From NCBI GenBank assembly GCA_002633025.1, contig NMRB01001249.1, positions 67,977-131,976 on the forward strand: a stretch of DNA of 64,000 nt, written 5' to 3'. The notes under the pieces are model-generated. The model ran no database searches. It saw only the letters and a program-made list of their open reading frames with translations, and was not told the origin of the DNA. The position numbers were made by a program, and so were the translations under genes. This DNA comes from Notospermus geniculatus. Its lineage: Eukaryota; Nemertea; Pilidiophora; Heteronemertea; Lineidae. Every line of letters begins with the position of its first letter. Position 1 is the first letter of the stretch. Of the stretch, positions 21,151 to 33,562 are shown piece by piece.

Positions 21151-23700
21151 TTTAACCAATCAAAAGCGCTTTTCGTTTGGTGCCTTTCGACAATCACAGG
21201 ACGAGGGAAAGGACGACAGGTACAACCGACCTTGGTTGTTACGGTATGGTACCCATCATGTTTTCTGTGCTCCCATGATTCAGCATAGATGTACGTACTG
21301 GCTATCCGTTGGTGCGTTTTTGGCGGTGATGTAGGCTACACGTCGGTTTAATTCATGTACATGTACTTGACTGATTTCTTGATTCATGACGGGGTACTAT
21401 CAAATTCGCTCGCTTATGAATTTTTGGTACTATGTAACTGTATGTGGCGGAGGCGTCGGAAGTTCCTCGTATTTCACCTGTTATTTCTTTGTGCATTTCA
21501 ATGACGCCTTGGTCCCTGTTGCTCGTTTTGCTTGCTGGCGGTCTGAGCTCAGGTTTGGTGGTGGGTGTTTCCTGTTGTATATGTCGACTAATTTCCTGAG
21601 ACGCCGGGAGATATAGACCATAATCTGGTGATATCTTCCTGTGTTGAAAGGAAACCGGTTTTGATCGAACTTTGTATCATCGCCTGTGAAGTGGTGTCAT
21701 GCTTCTGGTGTGGTGTGTGATCCAATGGGGTGGCTCGTAAGATGTTGCTTGACCTGACTGAGAATGAGTGTGTTTGTGTCGGCGAACTGTGTGTATGTAG
21801 ACAGAGCACAGAGGTATGCAAGGCTAATTCTTTCGGTAGACCAAAGTTTCGTCAAGGAGTGTTATTTTGGAAGTCCCATCGAGCAAACCTGCCACTTTTT
21901 GAAAAAGATGCTTTGAACACACTGGCTATTTAGATTATGGGTGGTTAAATGTAATTCCAGTCTGGTCTAGTTATGCAGCCATTGATGCTGACCCATCAGA
22001 ACCAATGTGAACTGGTACGCTTCATCAGTACGCACGAGATGTCTACACTTTTCACCAATGTGTAACGATGTACAAATACATAATGGTTGTATACGTCATT
22101 CTCTGTATCATTTTAGCCTTCTTTTTTACCAATAAAAACCACAGATAATTTCTAAACAGCGACTTTTGCAGTTGTTTACAACGTTCTGCATGCGTATGGT
22201 CACTTCAGCAGTATGCGAACATTGTGAGTATAACCCTATTGCACGATACAGTCCCCAGCCGACGGACCCCTTGTGCATGGTGTGAGTGCCCTTGGTAAGA
22301 CACGCGGTACGCTCACACGAAATGTGCTTCGCAATTTTCATGCGGTTTTCACGGCATTTCCTCTTCCCTGATGGGAGAGATAAGTGCTAGTCAACACCCT
22401 TCATCTGTGAAAACCGGGTGGTAAATGGCAAACTCCTTTGGTGTGAACACTCCCTGCAGAACTCGAAAGCTTAAAGTCAAAAGGCGACATCTGCCCCCCC
22501 CCCTTGGCGTGCGCCCTCACGAACCCTCTGGAACCGAAGATGCTGTGATGACGACTACGAAGAAGTTCCCTGGGAAAAGAGCGGCCGTGCAATATGGAAT
22601 TATCAGCGCTTGTCCCCTCTGAGGTCTGGGTTCGATTCCAGGTGTGAAAGGAACGAATGTCCCCTGGAAAAACTGTTCTAGGAACAAAAATCCTATGGTT
22701 AATTCTTATCTCTGGCGATTTGTTTCTTTAGCCATGCACCTTAATCTGTCGTTCAACAATAGAGGCAGATGCTTTTTTCCAGGTCACCCCAGTATCCTCC
22801 TGCAGTAGGCCTACAGTGATTCGCCCAAATCGTCTTTACAGTAAAACAAGAAACACGACCTAGAAGATCCATGCGACTCTCGCAAGTGACGAAGTAACAT
22901 TTGCGGTTGGTACTATCGCCGGCCAGCGTGAGGCTACGAGAGTCGCCCTCTATTAACATTTGTTCGAAGTAACCCTTTTCAGGCCATTGATAAGCAAATT
23001 TTTCGAGATTCAAATCATGCACTGGTCAATGGTGCATTTTTTAAAGTCATCTGAAGGGTGATGTAATAAACATGCTAACTACAAGTCCCACATGGTTGCC
23101 GCTTTTGTTGACGCCCGCATATTTGCTTGGGTTCAAAGGGTTTGGATCGGCATCAATGGGTTTGGACGTTCTGCGTCCTCGCTATTGAAATTGTAAGAAG
23201 GGTCAAAGTTGAGTACAGGACATGCGCACATTACCGGAAGTCAGTTTGAACATATGTTTACAAAATATAGAGGAGTACGAGGAAAGAACAATTTTTTCCT
23301 CTCAAATTTCGCTTTAATCCGGTAAGTCACTATTTTACATTATAGCAATGTAGAAGATTGGTTAACCATTATGCCTATACTACTTTCGTTACCAACTTCC
23401 GCCCCAGCCAGAGACATTAGGCCTTATACAACTTTTATGACTTGGCCTACTGATCATGCATTATGGGTCACAGTGGGCCTAAATGCTTTTACATGTAGGC
23501 CTAGTGTACTTGAATTTTGCAATACAAATGCACAAGGCAATGCTGTACAAATCTGAAGTAAAAGCATTTGCTAGTCCTTTATTCATATGACCCAATGATG
23601 TGGAGATGTGGTATAAAAATCAAATGCAGAAAACCTCCTGATTGATTGCATCGATGGCCATTTGTATCTCAATTGTCAATCACTAAGTTAATAAGTCACC
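21151..23700. other. Intergenic, no gene recognised
   Basis: About 2.5 kb with one tRNA-type B box (22629-22639) and a short C run near 22494. No exon chain is visible. Confidence 0.5.
22600..22660 (+). repeat. tRNA-derived SINE fragment (B box)
   Basis: GGTTCGATTCC near 22633 is a perfect RNA polymerase III B box (GGTTCGANNCC), in a context like a tRNA T-arm (TCTGGGTTCGATTCCAGG). I do not see a matching acceptor stem or A box, so a SINE or tRNA pseudogene fragment is likelier than a tRNA gene. Confidence 0.45.
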
Positions 23701-23739
23701 TACAATACATCCCCACCCCAAAGGGGGTAGATCCAGGGG

Positions 23740-24620
23740 ACAACAGTGACCAGTGGAAAGAGTTCATCTTTATTGACTATCAAGGAACTGAACTACGGTT
23801 ATGGATTAGGGATGGAAGTGGATTCAGAGATAAACTCAGGGCATCATGACCAACCTCCCCNCTCCCCCCCCCCCCCCCCCCCAGGACGTGGAAATAGTTC
23901 ATCTTTGATGGCTATCGAGGAAATAAATAGTTAGGTGACGATGTGAGTGGTTTCAGAGACAAGACCCCCACGGGTAGACCAAGGTTGGAAAATGTCACCA
24001 GTGGAAGTGGTTGATTTTTTGGTGGCCATCAAAGAAAGGTTGTAGGGTGGGGATGTGAGTGGTTTCGGAGATAGACCCAGGGTTCATGACCCCATCCCCC
24101 AAGAATTGACTGAGAGGTCAATAGTTACAATGGAGATATATCGTCTTGTATTTTTGGCCATCAAGGAAATGTATGGTCAAAGGGTGACCGTGTGAGCGTT
24201 TTCAGGGATTATAACCTCCCCCACCCCCCACACCCAACCCCTGGAGAAAACAACTGACAAGTGGAAATGGGTAGTATGTATATGGTTATAGAGCGTGTAT
24301 GTGAGTGGTTTCTGAGATTGAGATTGAAACCCAGTGGTCAACCCGACACATCCCTCCCACATGGGATAGATCCAGGGGACAGAAAAAATCGAGCGGAAGT
24401 ATGTAGTTCATGTTTTGGTTATCATAAAGGAATTTGGCCCAACTCCAATTACCAGTAGAAATGGTTCATCATTTGATGACCATCAAGAAAATGTATATGT
24501 AGGGTGGGGATGTGTGTGATTGCAGAGATACGGCCAAGGGGTCATNGAAAAACCGCCACACTGAACGTTAGACCTGGACAACAATGACAGTGGAAATAGG
24601 GGAAATGGTGTCCATTTCAA
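23740..24620. repeat. Diverged long minisatellite, unit roughly 110-140 bp
   Basis: The set 'CCAGTGGAAA...GTTCATC...GGCTATCAAGGAAA...GATGTGAGTGGTTTCAGAGA' recurs about seven times with heavy drift. A C-rich run with an N (23855-23882) interrupts one unit. A lone relative (GATGGCTATCAAAGGAAATA) lies near 27797. Confidence 0.75.
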
Positions 24621-27600
24621 CAGACTGCCTAATAACCACATTTGGTGAAACCTTCTGAGTTGTCAGACAATAGGTCGACAATTGAAACTTACCATTGGCA
24701 AAGCATTTGCCGCTACACTGGTCATGATGGGTATTTTTTCAAGCCGAAGTTGGCGGACTGTCATTCTAATGAGCTGACACAGAGGTCATGGTCCTTGACC
24801 AGACGATGTGACGACAGAAATCCATTTGCATGCTTTAGGCCTAGCTTGCGGCCATGATGGAATTTCCCAAAATGGATATCTGACTGCACAGATTAAAACG
24901 GGATTCTTTGGTAAGATACAATTAAAAACACGACTATAGACTTGGTATCTCAAAGCAAAGGACTGATAGTACCCCAAGCGGTACCTGTGGTACCCTGTTG
25001 ATGACAGTTTGGTGTAAAATGGTGTTATTTCTCCCTCTCTTCGACTTGAGCAGACGGGGTGTGCCAAAAAACATGATCACGAAAACATGGCCATGATCAT
25101 GTGTCTGTGGAATCTTCTTTTTTAGCCAAAGGAGCGATGGTGGAAAGTTTGATGTAAAATGTTTGTAGCTGAAAGATTGATTTTTCAGATGGCCAAAATA
25201 CCAACTGTCACTTTTGTTTGTCTTCACTCCAATCGTCTCTTCACATTATCATGTTTTATTTATATCTCCTGATCGTCTGCTACTTTCAGATCGTTAGAAA
25301 TGGGACCAGCTGCAAGTGAGATCGAACTACTGCTTGAAAGCATCAGCATAGTTCCCCAATTCCCTCAGTGTTGCTGCCTTGACCCTTCCTCTGAAGATTG
25401 GATAGTGACTACAATCTCCCAGGTGATGACATGTTGCAAGGTGGAAAAGGACCAAATGGCCCTGGAATTTCTTTTAAAGAATCCTCTCTTGGTACCGTTT
25501 CGGCCAGTTTTACTAAATCTAAGGTCGAGCAATCATCTATTTTGAAAGATCAGAATCTTAACCCAACTGTGAAGAAGTCACATTAATTTTTCTGTGTTTT
25601 CAGGTTGACATTCCAAGGGCAGTAGTATACTTGTGTGAATGGCCCTCTTTAAGCAAAGAAGGAAAATCCAAGCAACAGATAGTGGGTTTCTCAATCCATG
25701 AAAACCACTAAATGGTAGGTGTAAAATTTGTTAAAAATGGATGAAAATCTTCATTTACCATGGTAATTCTGATCTGCACGGAAAAGGACAGTTTACCATG
25801 GTATAATTGGTTTTCACCATGGTAAACCTTCTTTTACCATGGTAAACCTTCTTTTACCGTACAGAATTATACCATTCACCATGGTAAAATGGAGAATATT
25901 TTTTATAAGGATAATAACAAAGTTTGCCATGACAATAAAGGAGTCTCCAGTCTGCTACAAAGGAACAACGTGAAATGACCATCTGGTTGCAATATTACAT
26001 GTACCTGAAACATAACGGCGATGAAATAAATCAATAAAAGTGAAAATGTATATTTTAGAAGACATTTTGTGCATCCGTAGCCTTTTCCCACCAGCTCCCA
26101 TCTTTTCTAAGATGTAGTTATTACCCTTTAAAGGGACCCTACAGGCAGCCTCCTCCGCATTTTGATGTGTTCATTACACCGATCGGTTGGCATGGGAATA
26201 TAACTCTGACATGTGTTACACGTAAAATACTCTAACATCAACATTTGAGCCCAAATCTCTTGATGGTCAGTTGCTAGCGCCACCTGTCATGAAGTGACCG
26301 CACTGATATGATCCTAAAACTTCGCTGCCTCTACGGTCCCTTTAACATCTTGCATTACTCGCACTAGGTTACATGTACAATACTGTAGCTAAAACACCGA
26401 GGTTCAAAAACACCCGAGTTTTCTTGTGGCACCGAACGTTTAAGTAGTGAACGACCAAAGTCCCGGACCGTTGTAATGAATGAGAATGCCGTGGTCCACA
26501 CTGAAGTACAGAAAGAAGGGTTTATCAGTGCCTCCCCCATTGTCACATCGCGGTTTATTCCGTCAAGTTCTTGTTGGGGACATTGGCAAACGGGGACAGT
26601 GAAAAATATTACACCGGTGTTTTAGTTCCACACTTGGCGGCAGGTGGCCTGGTAAACGCGATACCGTCTGCGCATGCGTCCACCATGGGCGCAGCCATAA
26701 ATGCAGGTCATTCGTACCTCCAATGGAATGAGACTCGGAAGAGTTACACAGGAATTTATAGACTGGTTGCCATCTTTGCCGCTCCACTCCCGCTGCGCTA
26801 CAATCTTGACACTAGAGGGTCTTGGGACGAGGTTCAACCAACACCCTCTAGTATTGTTCGAAGGTTACCATCTTGAAAAGTAGTGCAGCGGAAGGTTAAA
26901 TGGAAAAATATCTACCAATTGTGATCAGGCTCCTAACGGTAACTAGACTGGTACCCGGTCTTCTGGGCAGCTTGCATTCGAAGACCGGTGAAATCAAATG
27001 ATCTTACGGCGGAATTCCGACGAGAGTGACGTCATTCTACAAGCTCCAATAGATGGCGGCTCCCACAACTTGGGCATGATCATGATCATGATGATCTCGT
27101 AATCATGAGTAAATTTCAGGAAAACATAGATTTTTGCTTGAGATCAAAGTTGGCTTTAGCTCAGGTGAATGAAAGAAGGCAAACAGCTTTACTGCTGCCT
27201 AAAACCCATGCAAGCTAAATGCCTCAAACGGACAGTGAATTGGTGAACGGTGATACAATTGCTATTTTGCCTACGGGGCTTCCCCGAGCTAAATATAGAC
27301 CAGCGGGCGCCATGATGGTTTTATGCATTTGCTTGCGTCTGTCCTAGTATTTTCAATCAGGACAGTGTTCGGTCTAAACGGTAACTCCATTAGAAGGAGT
27401 GATGCGGTCAAACATGGCGGCGACTTAGAGTTTGGCTGCGATACTGCCCAGACAGTAGCGCCGCGGTCGTGCAGCGGAATGGGAATCAGCCTATTCCACA
27501 AGTGGAATGAGCGCCGAAGGTATTTACAACCTATCATGCCACCTGTCGCCGAGTTTTAAAACTGAGTCGGTGGCTCCGTGTAACCACTGATTGCCCAATT

Positions 27601-28180
27601 TCAAACAACACCGATAGGGTTTTTTTATAGTGGAGAATGAACGGCACTCAAACTTTTTCTCAGCCATGACAACATTTTCGGTGTAGCAGGAGAACGATTC
27701 CCATGATATGGTTTATGAAAATTTAGTTGTGTGTGAATGATCACTGCCTTGGTTCGCCATTCTGATTTTTTTCCCACTCCCTCAGTGCATTTCCCTGATG
27801 GCTATCAAAGGAAATAATGGTCACAGATGTCCCCTCGGTCAACCTCTCGGGTGGGGTATAGTGATCTCTTGGTCTAATTTCTAAAACCCTGAAATCCCTG
27901 ACACTAAATCCATATCTGTTTTCAAATCATACTTACCTGTTTTCAAGCAGGTGTCTGTTGTCATGGGATTGTGTTTTTATTCCTCGAGAATGCCAAAATC
28001 GGTTTGGGGTGTTTCGAATTTATAAGAGTTTTAATACAGAATGTTTAAGATTCCTGTGGACACTGCTACCGAAAAAGGGACTTCATTTCGATTATTTCTT
28101 CATGGTCATCAAACTATTAATTAATCCCTAATTACTGTTGCTTCCTCCCATGCCACTGGCAAGGTCAGCTGAGCCACTTG
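24621..28180. other. Intergenic, no gene recognised
   Basis: Contains the TTTACCATGGTAAA foldback (25740-25890). Open frames near 25300-25586 and on both strands at 26563-26880 show no family motif, splice context or conserved domain that I can name. Confidence 0.45.
25740..25890. repeat. Foldback of TTTACCATGGTAAA units
   Basis: The palindromic word TTTACCATGGTAAA or a close variant occurs about six times in 150 bases. The outer sequences (ATTCTGATCTGCACGG / CCGTACAGAATTATACC) are also partly inverted. Confidence 0.75.
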
Positions 28181-28181
28181 T

Positions 28182-28461
28182 TATTCATAAACGTTAGCTA
28201 ATGCTTTTACTGAAGATTTGCACAGCAGTCAGTGTCAATACCGGTACTACAAACTTCAAAGTAAAAGCATTTGCTAGCTTTTATAAATATCAGCCACTCC
28301 TTTTGCTAGGCATGCATGAGGCAACAATAAGGAGGTGGCACAGTGGCTGATATTTATAAAAGCTAGCAAATGCTTTTACTTTGAAGTTTGTAGTATGTTT
28401 ACATTGACACTGACTGCTGTGCAAATCTTCAGTAAAAGCATTTGCTAACTTTTATGAATAC
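28182..28461. mobile_element. Foldback element, 280 bp, arms about 130 bp
   Basis: The arms starting ATTCATAAACGTTAGCTAATGC are inverted copies of the sequence ending in GCTAACTTTTATGAAT, and include GAAGATTTGCACAGCAGTCA and CAAAGTAAAAGCATTTGC. The loop is about 40 bases. Fragments of the same family (GTAAAAGCATTTGCTAG) occur at about 23560 and 23485. Confidence 0.87.
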
Positions 28462-29285
28462 CGGTCATGGTAGAATCAAGAACATCTTTGGTTGAATTCA
28501 ATCATCTTATCCCTGTTGACTAGTGTTCATTCTGCTAGTGTTCATTCTGCTTTTTATTTGCAACATGATCTTAAACTATCGAAGAAGAATGCCTTTTTGG
28601 CAGCAGTATAGGCCTATACACACCTTATTCAGACACACTTTACATTCAGACTGGAATGAAGAGTCCATGCAGTCACACCATCGACGACGAGCACCATGCA
28701 CTGGCTAGGTTTTGTGCTGTTGTAGATGATTTTTCATTGAATTGGGACTTTGCTCTCTATTGCAGTAGTAGGCCCCGACAAATATTTCACCTTCCACGGA
28801 TATCGGAGGAGATGGCTTTGGAATTTCCGTCCACACATTTCCTAAACTTCTTCATCATAACACCAAGGGATCGATCAAGTTGACTCCAATGGAATTTAGG
28901 TAAGAAAACAATCTGAATTCTGCCGTATTTCTTTGCCTCAAATTCGGTCTCATTTTTCCTCATGCACATTTACCTTTCCTGTTTTTGACAGTTGATTTTT
29001 CATATTCTGCATCATTTAACAGAACACAAGTTTCTTTTATGACACAGGATATGAAAAATCAACGAAATTTTGAAAGGCCGTTTTACTTTGCTTTTTATTT
29101 ATTCTAAGTTTTTCTTGAATTGCAGTGCTCATCTTCGAGTGAAATGAATACGAGAGTTTCACGGTGGTCATACGTTTTGTGGAAGACATGTCGTCTGATT
29201 TACCCGTGTCCGCATCATGAAGAGGATACTGCATGTACCTTTGGTTAGTATAATATCGATTTCCCCTATTTCCCGATTTCACTCC
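28462..29285. other. Intergenic, no gene recognised
   Basis: AT-rich sequence leading into the minisatellite. Short open frames here have no recognisable content. Confidence 0.4.
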
Positions 29286-30290
29286 CTGGTCGTTGTTGGA
29301 ATGGGTTAATGTTGAATGAAATGGGCATAGAAAGGGCAAGTTGAAAAATAAACTATCTCCATTTTTCCAGTTTGAGGGGTAGGAAGGGGTTAATGTTGAA
29401 TGAAATGGGCATGGGAAGGACAAGTTGAAAAATAAACTATCTCAATTTTTCCAGTTCGACAAACAGGAAGGGGTTAATATTGAATGAAATGGGCATGGGA
29501 TGGAAAAGTTGAAAAATAAACTATCTCCATTTTTCCAGTTCGACAAACAGGAAGGGGTTAATATTGAATGAAATGGGCATGGGATGGAAAAGTTGAAAAA
29601 TAAACTATCTCCGAATGAAAGGGTCATGGGATGGAAAGTTGAAAAATAATAAACTATCTCCGAATGAAAGGGTCATGGGATGGAAAGTTGAAAAATAAAC
29701 TATCTCCATTTTTCCAGTTTGACAAACAGGAAGGGTTAATGTTGAATTAAATGGGCATGGGATGGAAAGTTGAAAAATAAACTATCTCCATTTTTTTCTG
29801 TTTGAGGGAAAGGAAGGGGTTAATGTTGAATGAAATGGGCATGGGAAGGACAAGTTGAAAAATAAACTATCTCCATTTTTCCAGTTTGACAAACAGGAAG
29901 GGGTTAATATTGAATGAAATGGGCATGGGATGGAAAGTTGAAAAATGAACTATCTCCAAAAATAAACTATCTCCAAAAATAAACTATCTCCAAAAATAAA
30001 CTATCTCCAAAAATAAACTATCTCCAAAAATAAACTATCTCCAAAAATAAACTATCTCCAAAAATAAACTATCTCCAAAAATAAACTATCTCCAAAAATA
30101 AACTATCTCCAAAAATAAACTATCTCCAAAAATAAACTATCTCCATTTTTCCAGTTCGACAAACAGGAAGGGGTTAATGTTGAATGAAAGGGTCATGGGA
30201 TGGAAAGTTGACAAATAAACTATCTCCATTTTTTCGGTTTGAGGAGAAGAAAGGGGTTAATGTTGAAAAATAAACTATCTCCAATGAAAC
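29285..30290. repeat. Minisatellite, about 84-bp unit with internal 17-bp units
   Basis: Repeated block: GGAAGGGGTTAAT(A/G)TTGAATG, AAATGGGCATGGGATGGAAA, GTTGAAAAATAAACTATCTCC, ATTTTTCCAGTT(C/T)GACAAACA. Copies are full or shortened. Apparent minus-strand proteins across it merely translate the repeat. Confidence 0.92.
29941..30144. repeat. Homogeneous 17-bp tandem array, 12 units
   Basis: AAAAATAAACTATCTCC repeated twelve times over 204 bases. The first unit has one change (AAAAATGAAC) and the others are identical. The unit is also the junction segment of the surrounding 84-bp repeat, so it arose by local amplification. Confidence 0.95.
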
Positions 30291-30381
30291 GTTTCTTTTA
30301 TTGCAGGTTCTTGTACGCATTCTTGAAGACATCCTTGGTGAGTATAAACCGATTTGCCGATTTTCACTCCCTCGACGCTGT

Positions 30382-30509
30382 TGAAATTCCTTTTCATGTA
30401 CATAACTACCTCTTCGATTGATTTTTCATATTTTGAGAAGATACCTACTTCTCATTATATGAAAAATTAATTTAATACTGAGGTAGTTATGTACATAGAA
30501 AAGGAATTT
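30382..30509. repeat. Hairpin with 30-bp arms
   Basis: GAAATTCCTTTTCATGTACA, continuing to ACTACCTC at 30411, is inverted at 30479-30509 with one extra base. An inner pair (GATTTTTCATATTTT / ATATGAAAAATTAA) extends the stem. Confidence 0.82.
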
Positions 30510-30559
30510 CGTCTCAGCGGGAGGGGAGATTACTCCCGACCGTCTCAAAGTTTCGGAGC

Positions 30560-30790
30560 TAGGGGTGGAACTAAAAATTTTTTTGTTGGACTTAGAGCAT
30601 TTTTTAGGGGTTTTTTGGGCATTTTTTAGGCTTTTTTCGCCTATTTTTGCCATTTTTTGGCTATTTTTCCTATTTTTTTCCTTATTTTCTGTTATTTTTA
30701 TTACTTTTTACTTATTTTTTCTAATTATTTTTCGTTTTTATTCTTTATTTCTTTTTATTTCTCTTTTCAGATTCCATTGCTGATGTTCAA
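30560..30790. repeat. T-rich low-complexity tract
   Basis: Runs of TTTTT separated by GGC, AGG or CTA produce a spurious Phe-rich open frame. Confidence 0.8.
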
Positions 30791-31111
30791 GTTGCTTTTT
30801 CTTCTTGCTTCTTCCTTTTCTCTGTAGTTATCAATCAACAAATAAAAGTTATTTGTCAATTGATTTGTTTCCTTGATCCTTTTTCCAAGTCCATTGTTCG
30901 AGTTGAAGGAAGAGGAAAGGATTAAGTCTAGTGGAATGGGCGAGTCGAAAATTTTATCTCCATTTTTCCACTTCGAGGAGCAGGAAGGGTTTAACGCCCA
31001 ATGGAAGGAGTAATAGACCATCAACAAGGCTAAGTTTTTCTTTGTTCCTTCCATAGCTCCCGAAAGTTTGGCGACTGCTGGAAGTTAGGTTTTCTGCCCT
31101 GGCTGTTAGAC

Positions 31112-31390
31112 ACTCAGTCTAGTTTGGTTCCCGAACTCACCGCTAGGCGCAGAAGAGTTCGGTATCGGCCTCGTTTGACCTTGACCCCACACACGAAATT
31201 CTGTGTGTGACGTCACAGAGGATATACAAGTTCGTGATACCAACATTAGCTCACTGTATGTTGGTACCAGGAACCAGTTTATCCTCTGACGTCAGACACA
31301 GAATTTCGTGTGTGGGGTCAAGGTCAAACGAGGCCGATACCGAACTCTTCTGCGCCTAGCGGCGAGTTCGGGAACCAAACTAGACAGAGT
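31112..31390. mobile_element. Inner foldback 1, about 279 bp
   Basis: Arms of about 130 bases (CTAGTTTGGTTCCCGAACTC, GAGTTCGGTATCGGCCTCGT, GGGGTCAAGGTCAAAC and its complement) surround a short loop near 31250 (GATACCAACATTA / TGTTGGTACC). Confidence 0.88.
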
Positions 31391-31392
31391 CC

Positions 31393-31611
31393 AAATGTCC
31401 TAGGCTGTTGAAATGTGGAAGACTCATTTCAACGTACTTGGACATTTCAGCTCTTATACAACTCTTATGCAAGAGTTTGCAATCGAATTAGTCTTTACAG
31501 CCAGGGCAGAAAACTTAATTCGATTGCAAACTCTTTCATAAGAGTTGGATAAGAGCTGAAATGCCCAAGTTCGTTGAAATGACTTCCACATTTCAACAGC
31601 CTAGGACATTT
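31393..31611. mobile_element. Inner foldback 2, about 219 bp
   Basis: The tips AAATGTCCTAGGCTGTTGAA and its complement end at 31611. The arms contain CATTTCAGCTCTTATACAAC and TTTGCAATCGAATTA, inverted almost perfectly around 31503. Confidence 0.88.
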
Positions 31612-33106
31612 CGACTGTCATAACAGCCAGGGCAGAAAACGTAACTTCCAGCAGTCGCCAAACTTTCGGGAGCTATGGAAGGAACAAAGAAAAACAGCCT
31701 TGTTGGAGATGGTTGGTCTATTCCTCCTTCCATTGGGCGTTAAACCCTTCCTGCTCCTCGAAGTGGAAAAATGGAGATAAAATTTTCGACTCACCAATTC
31801 CACTGGACTTGAATCCTTTCCTCTTCCTTCAACTCGAATCCATTCCACTGGACTTGAATCCTTTCCTCATCCTTCAACTCGAAAAAAGAATTTCGTTTCT
31901 TTTTCGAGTTGCAATTCAGGGTCGATAACAGCAAGGTTAGAAAACAGTCACAAAGAAAAACAAAGGTAAAATATTAATTAAGAATTATATTCCTCACACA
32001 CAGATCCAGGTGATGGAGAAGATACATCAGATTCCTTGCGTTGCAGCAGTCCAACATGATTTTCTGAAAGTCCAACATAATTTTCTGAATGAGTCCAGAC
32101 CCCAACACACTGGGGGAAAAGTCAAACGTTCTGAATATGTTCGTCAAGTTCGTATTGGGTATCGTATGCGAAATCGAGTTCCAGCCGAATATTTCGTGTA
32201 AAGGCGTTGCTCCACTTGTACAGTTTTCTCGCAGATGTTCGCTCACAATGGACAATTAGCCATTGTTTGTGTCCTGTCGGCTTACGCCGAGACCAATGAC
32301 ACAGCCAACTGCACGCAGTTGAGTTGCCCATTGAGAGCCAACTTTTGCCAAAAAAAACTGCCAAGTGGAGCAGCGCCTCTAGTGTCTTTCTCAAAGCAAC
32401 ACGACGAAGACCACGATGGTTGGTAAAGTTTGGTCAAGTGATCGTATCGAAATGTCCAGTCCCATCAAAGTTCGTATCTTTCTCAAAACGTGTTCAAGTC
32501 CACGACAGGTTGACACTCGTAACGTTCGTTCCATACGTTCCTGAAGTGCTTTGCATCGGAAGTAACGTACTATTAGCAGTAATAATCTGAAATAGAAACG
32601 ATAGAATTAGAAATCTTTCGATAAAATCTTGGAGGAATTATACTCCAAGATAAAATCAAACGAGGTTGCCGACTATTTGACCAGTGCAGCACTGTTTCTC
32701 ATGGTGGCAGCACTGTTTCTCATGGTGGCAGCACTGTCAGACACGAATGGCTTCAAGTACATGAAGTAATAATTGTCAACCACATTCGATTGTTTACAAA
32801 TATCGGTGGCGGTATCGTAGAAACGACATAATCCTTCCGATATTCGGGACGCCATCTGGCATCGGGGCTTTGAACAAACACCATCCATGGTGCACCGAAA
32901 ACCACGCAGGTTATCAATGGTGGGAACTGACTAAACTATCAATGGTGGGAACTGACTAAAGTACACGAAAATACACCGGAAACGGAAATCCCGCCATCTT
33001 GGATAACGTCATATCGGAAATGCCGACGCCATCTTGGATGAACTTTGACCCCACATGACGTCGCGACGCCATATTGGATGAACTTTGACCCCAAATGACG
33101 TCGCAA

Positions 33107-33129
33107 TGACGTCATCTGACCTTTGACCT
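33107..33129 (-). promoter_or_regulatory. CRE palindrome next to a DR1 nuclear-receptor half-site pair
   Basis: TGACGTCA (33107-33114) is a perfect CRE. TGACCTTTGACCT (33117-33129) reads AGGTCAAAGGTCA on the minus strand, a perfect DR1. Related TGACGTC and AACTTTGACCCC segments repeat just upstream (about 33045-33100), so the motifs may simply be part of a short local repeat. Function is not shown. Confidence 0.35.
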
Positions 33130-33504
33130 GCACCATTAACGCACCACCCTGCCACCGAGTAGAAGACTAATCTAAATAGCAAGACATCGTTGGAAGATAT
33201 CACGTACGTGTAACTAATGCTCGATGTAAACTATCAAATTTTTCATCCAATTTTCTGAATATGCTCAATAAAGGCCTACATGCGAGTTTACACACTGAAG
33301 CTCCCAAGGCCAGGAATCAATTTCCATAAAACTGGATGAAAATTTGATCGTGTACAGCGGGCATACTCATACGAGGATTGTATCGATACTTACATATTAT
33401 CCAAACATCCGAGAACTTGAAGCTTGTATTTGAAGAGAACACAGATCCTCCATCAGAAACAGTTCAGCAAGATGATTCGACATCGACGACAGACAAGTTG
33501 ATAA

Positions 33505-33562
33505 AGCACCAAATGTTCCACCAAATGTTCCACCAAATGTTCCACAACATGTTCCACAACAT
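33505..33562. repeat. 12-bp tandem repeat, about 5 units
   Basis: CCAAATGTTCCA repeats, with the last units changed to CAACATGTTCCA. Read through, it encodes HQMF. It is followed at 33600-33730 by three spaced copies of (A/G)TTCCA(C/T)AAAATGTCCG. Confidence 0.88.

Larger units (their letters stand above)
30897..31840. mobile_element. Outer foldback, about 940 bp, enclosing two others
   Basis: The left arm 30897-31110 (GTTGAAGGAAGAGGAAAGGA, GGAAGGGTTTAACGCCCAAT, TCCCGAAAGTTTGGCGACTG) is inverted at about 31618-31840. Its loop holds two further, unrelated foldbacks. No transposase is present. Confidence 0.87.

Noticed and set aside
22600-22660. Functional tRNA gene
   Set aside because: Only the T-arm/B box is convincing; no paired acceptor stem or anticodon arm.
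25300-25590. Possible terminal exon (GDDMLQGGKGPNGPG-like frame)
   Set aside because: No acceptor in the right phase, a stop directly upstream, and an overlapping frame equally open; no known family.
26563-26883. Overlapping open frames on both strands
   Set aside because: Moderate GC content explains the openness; no domain on either strand.
29037-29627. Proline/phenylalanine-rich minus-strand frames
   Set aside because: They are translations of the 84-bp minisatellite.
29941-30144. CRISPR-like regular array
   Set aside because: The units are contiguous 17-mers without spacers, in a eukaryotic sequence.
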